8,261 nucleotides of DNA from Deltaproteobacteria bacterium (GTDB lineage: Bacteria; Desulfobacterota; Desulfobacteria; Desulfobacterales; Desulfobacteraceae). The position numbers were made by a program, and so were the translations under genes. Positions 5,810 through 8,261 of this stretch are shown here, piece by piece. The notes below the pieces were generated by a model. That model had not been told where the DNA came from. It was given only the letters and a program-made list of their open reading frames with translations, and searched no databases. Location: contig JAFCZY010000341.1 of assembly GCA_019314105.1 (NCBI GenBank), forward strand, positions 1 to 8,261. The letters are read 5' to 3'. Position 1 is the stretch's first letter. Each line of letters starts with the position of its first letter.

Positions 5810-6538
5810 TTGATTTATTTAAAAGAGGTAAATATCCTCTCGGAAAAATTTCCGGTTTTAAATTTTTATCCCTTTAATCTAAAAATATTTCAAAACACGG
5901 AAATGGTCAGATTCAATAGCCCGGTTACACTTTTTATCGGTGAAAACGGCACGGGTAAATCAACTTTACTCAAAGCCATCGCCTATAGGTCCGGGATTCA
6001 TATCTGGCAAAGTGAATTCAATTTAAGGTGTGAGCGAAACCCCTATGAAGAAGACCTGTACAAAACCATTTCCATTCAATGGGAAAATGGGCCGGTGCCG
6101 GGTTCATTTTTCGGGTCTCAGATATTTTCCCATTTTGCAAAAAATCTTGAGGAATGGGCGGTTAATGATGCCCAGATGCTCAACTATTTTGGAGGAAAGT
6201 CCCTGATTACTCAATCCCATGGCCAATCGCTCATGTCATATTTTCAATCAAGATATCATCTCAAGGGACTATACTTTCTGGATGAACCTGAAACAGCTTT
6301 GTCCCCCGCATCTTTAATTGAACTTTTAAACCTTTTGATCAAAATCAGCCACCAGGGGCATGCCCAGTTTATCATTGCCACCCATTCTCCATTCCTGATG
6401 GCCTGCCCGGACTCCCAAATTTACAGCTTTGATAACTCAATGATTGAACCCATCCACTATGAAGACACACAATATTATAAAATCTATAAAAGTTTCATGG
6501 CCAATCCCGGTGAATTCATAAAAACCGAGTCTGTTTGA
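5810..6538 (+). CDS. ABC-type AAA ATPase (COG3910-like), TTG start
   Basis: Soluble predicted ATPase of 242 residues, full length for the COG3910-like group. It has Walker A GENGTGKST (44-52), a signature-like SHGQS (136-140), Walker B LYFLDEPE (154-161) with a D-loop ALSPAS, and the H-switch His192 in IIATHSP. The short helical arm and lack of a coiled coil separate it from SMC/RecN proteins; no transmembrane partner is encoded nearby, so a transporter role is unlikely. The start is TTG at 5810, with AAGG at 5797-5800 nine nt before it; the next in-frame ATG (residue 32) would cut off the first beta strands of the fold. It starts 2 nt after the stop of the four-Cys protein. Its end overlaps the convergent aminotransferase gene by 23 bp. 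Family is confident; cellular role unknown. Confidence 0.88.
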   Translation: MIYLKEVNILSEKFPVLNFYPFNLKIFQNTEMVRFNSPVTLFIGENGTGKSTLLKAIAYRSGIHIWQSEFNLRCERNPYEEDLYKTISIQWENGPVPGSFFGSQIFSHFAKNLEEWAVNDAQMLNYFGGKSLITQSHGQSLMSYFQSRYHLKGLYFLDEPETALSPASLIELLNLLIKISHQGHAQFIIATHSPFLMACPDSQIYSFDNSMIEPIHYEDTQYYKIYKSFMANPGEFIKTESV

Positions 6539-7694
6539 TGGAATTAAAAACAGCCTCAAAAGCCTTTTTAAATCCGTCTAAAGAGCCGGTAATGGTTTTG
6601 TCAGGTACGGCATAGGATAGCCTGAAGTGACCTGGCCCACCAAATGCTGCGCCTGGAACAGCAAGAATATTTTGTTTGCTTAAAATATTTACAAATTCCA
6701 CATCATTTTCAATGGGGCTTTTCGGGAATACATAGACTGCGCCCTGGGGTACATCAAATTCATATCCTGCCGCATAAAGTCCTTTGCAGAACATATCACG
6801 CCGTCTCTTATAAATATCAATATCAACAGACACGCCCTGGAGCTTCCCCACCACCTGCTGGAAAAGAGCCGGCGCATTCACATACATCATGGTATTGGTC
6901 ACCCCGGCCGCTCCTGCAATCATAGCAGCATCCTCAGTCTCGGGATGAATGGCAAGATACCCGATTCTCTCGCCTGCCAGAGAAAGTTCTTTGGAATAAG
7001 ACGTCAGTACAATGGTATGAGGATAGACATCAAATACAGAGGGAACATCCACATCATAGGCAATCTTTCTATAAGGTTCATCGGAAATCAGATAAATCCG
7101 TTTCCCGAATTTTTCGCTTGCGGCATCCAAGATCTTTCCCAGCCCGGAAAGTTCTTCTTTTGTATACACGGCACCGGTCGGGTTATTGGGCGTATTAATC
7201 AGCATAACCCGTGTATTTTCAGTAATAGCCCCTTCAATCGCATCAAGGTCAAGATGAAAATTTTTAAATGACGCAATCGTTTTTAAATTTGCACTGGCAA
7301 CAAAAGCATACTGGTTATATCCGACAAAATAAGGTGCCGGTGTAAGAATATCTTCTCCCGGATTCAACAACGCCCGCAATATATCATTTAAGGCCCCTGC
7401 CGCACCCGCGGTCATCACAATCAAATCCGATGTGATCCCCACAGCGTATTCTTTATTCAAATAATCCGCCACAGCCTGCCGGACATGGGGATATCCCGGG
7501 TTGGGCATATACCCGTGGGAGATGGTCTTGCTGTTTATCAACTCCAGCAAGGTTTCTTTTACAACTGCCGGCGGCGGAACATCAGGATTTCCAAGGGAGA
7601 AATCAAATACATTATCAGGCCCATACTTTTCTCGCATCCTAATTCCTTCTTCAAACATCTTCCGGATCATGGATGCATTTATCTTACCATACAT
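6516..7694 (-). CDS. Class I/II PLP-dependent aminotransferase (AspC/AlaA-like)
   Basis: Cytosolic fold-type I aminotransferase of 392 residues, transferring amino groups between an amino acid and a 2-oxo acid. Motifs (counted from this ATG): FSLGNPDVPPP (33-43) near the substrate pocket, NNPTG (170-174), the PLP-pyridine Asp205 in SDEPYR, the Schiff-base Lys235 in SYSKELSLAGERIGY, and Arg358 in FRLSY for the substrate carboxylate. All are intact. The start is the ATG at 7692-7694, which overlaps the TGA of the upstream gene (TGATG), so translation is probably coupled to it; a TTG one codon earlier is possible but less likely. No good ribosome binding site sits at the normal distance; an AAGGAGT lies about 22 nt away in a hairpin. 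Substrate (aspartate, alanine or aromatic) cannot be decided; the neighbour of unknown function does not help. Confidence 0.92.
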   Translation of the reverse strand: MYGKINASMIRKMFEEGIRMREKYGPDNVFDFSLGNPDVPPPAVVKETLLELINSKTISHGYMPNPGYPHVRQAVADYLNKEYAVGITSDLIVMTAGAAGALNDILRALLNPGEDILTPAPYFVGYNQYAFVASANLKTIASFKNFHLDLDAIEGAITENTRVMLINTPNNPTGAVYTKEELSGLGKILDAASEKFGKRIYLISDEPYRKIAYDVDVPSVFDVYPHTIVLTSYSKELSLAGERIGYLAIHPETEDAAMIAGAAGVTNTMMYVNAPALFQQVVGKLQGVSVDIDIYKRRRDMFCKGLYAAGYEFDVPQGAVYVFPKSPIENDVEFVNILSKQNILAVPGAAFGGPGHFRLSYAVPDKTITGSLDGFKKAFEAVFNSIKQTRFL

Positions 7695-8260
7695 CAAATC
7701 TTTGCCGATGAAAATACTCCTTTAAAGAAGGAGTTGCTGCTTTTTTGAAGACTCTCTTTCATCTCTACTACATATTGCGGCCTTATCTCTTCTTTCCAAC
7801 GGGGATACCCGCCCTGCCAGACATATCGAATTAATTCATGGAATATGGCTTTATCAAACAGATAGTGACCAATTTTAATTTTCCTGTCTTTAAAAAATTC
7901 AAACAGAAGCTCTTTTTCTTTTGAAACATCTTCAATCTCAGATGCAACAACCTTCCGGGTTTGATATCCTTTTGGATTCTGTTTGAATGCTTTTGGATCA
8001 TCGGGAAAAGGAAAAAGCGTATACAGTTTTCCAATAAATCCTGTAAACCGCATTCCGTGGATAGCCCCCATCAGATCCCCGATATCAGTGGGATCGGCAA
8101 TATAATATACCGGGTGTCGGAACCTTTTCAGCCCCGTATCATCCTCTTTTGCCATCATGCACAGCCACTTGCAGAAATCATCTGCAAAGAAGAAATACTT
8201 TTCCAGCAGCAGCATATCCGACTCAATGTTAAAAAAGCCGAATGCAATGTTTCCATGGCT
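7694..8260 (-). CDS. Protein of unknown function, 5' end outside the window
   Basis: Open reading frame of at least 188 residues that continues to the right edge without a stop. An internal ATG at 8215 is in frame, but the 15 residues before it (HGNIAFGFFNIE region) read like real protein, so the true start probably lies beyond 8261. I do not recognise the family. The visible part is soluble, rich in aromatic residues and Lys/Glu, with LLEKYFFFADDFCKW near the N-terminus, a central RHPVYYIADPTDIGDLMGAIHGM stretch in two halves, and a C-terminal region with YVWQGGYPRWKEEI. There is no signal peptide, clear membrane span or catalytic motif. Its TGA overlaps the aminotransferase ATG by 1 nt, so the two are likely co-transcribed and translationally coupled. 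The near-constant one-base overlap suggests a functional link with amino-acid metabolism, which is inference. Confidence 0.7.
   Translation of the reverse strand, partial: SHGNIAFGFFNIESDMLLLEKYFFFADDFCKWLCMMAKEDDTGLKRFRHPVYYIADPTDIGDLMGAIHGMRFTGFIGKLYTLFPFPDDPKAFKQNPKGYQTRKVVASEIEDVSKEKELLFEFFKDRKIKIGHYLFDKAIFHELIRYVWQGGYPRWKEEIRPQYVVEMKESLQKSSNSFFKGVFSSAKI
7716..7734 (-). promoter_or_regulatory. Small hairpin holding a Shine-Dalgarno-like AAGGAGT before the aminotransferase
   Basis: Perfect 7-bp arms (7716-7722 and 7728-7734) with a 5-nt loop lie inside the 3' end of the upstream gene. On the minus strand the second arm reads AAGGAGT, but it is about 21 nt from the aminotransferase ATG, too far for normal use, and would be paired. 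It may be chance. Confidence 0.2.
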
Positions 8261-8261
8261 T

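Noticed and set aside
1..8261. CRISPR array, prophage, insertion sequence or defence island
   Set aside because: No spaced direct repeats, transposase, integrase or defence genes are seen; the only repeats are two simple tandem duplications.

Overview
The window looks like a chromosomal segment of a Desulfobacterota bacterium, most like the Desulfobacteraceae (Desulfobacter/Desulfobacula type). This is inferred from protein style: a PAS-rich soluble histidine kinase with an N-terminal Rossmann-like domain, a CitMHS_2-type sodium:proton antiporter, a TrpB2-type tryptophan synthase beta chain, and small conserved proteins of a kind I associate with this phylum. No taxonomic marker gene is present, so the assignment is tentative. 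Apart from one tRNA the content is ordinary metabolic and regulatory genes. I see no phage, insertion sequence, CRISPR array or defence island.

Layout. Positions 1-3516 (minus strand) hold a two-gene unit: an NhaD/CitMHS-like ion antiporter followed 51 nt later by a cytoplasmic PAS sensor histidine kinase. Both reading frames are broken. The antiporter is split by one extra T in a T6 run at 2406-2411. The kinase is split by an exact 20-bp tandem duplication at 305-344, placed on the N-box of its ATPase domain. In each case removing the extra bases restores a complete, family-like protein. Positions 3517-4057 (541 nt) carry no protein gene. They hold a tRNA-Pro(GGG) with encoded CCA and its promoter (minus strand), a likely promoter for trpB2 (plus strand), a second exact tandem duplication (28 bp x 2) in that promoter/leader, and two short dyads.

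Positions 4058-6538 (plus strand) carry trpB2, a long hairpin, a 100-aa four-cysteine protein of unknown function, and a COG3910-like ATPase starting at a TTG 2 nt after the previous stop. Positions 6516-8261 (minus strand) carry a class I/II PLP aminotransferase whose ATG overlaps by 1 nt the stop of an upstream gene of unknown function that runs off the right edge. The aminotransferase and the ATPase converge and overlap by 23 bp.

How the genes work together. The antiporter and kinase may form an ion-homeostasis and sensing unit, which would be inactive as written. trpB2 is a stand-alone tryptophan synthase beta homologue with no trpA or other trp genes here. The Cys protein and ATPase look translationally coupled, as do the unknown protein and the aminotransferase. 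The strongest signals are the three small lesions (two exact tandem duplications and a homopolymer indel) within 3.7 kb. They could be real mutations, including reversible ones, or assembly/sequencing errors; the sequence alone cannot decide.
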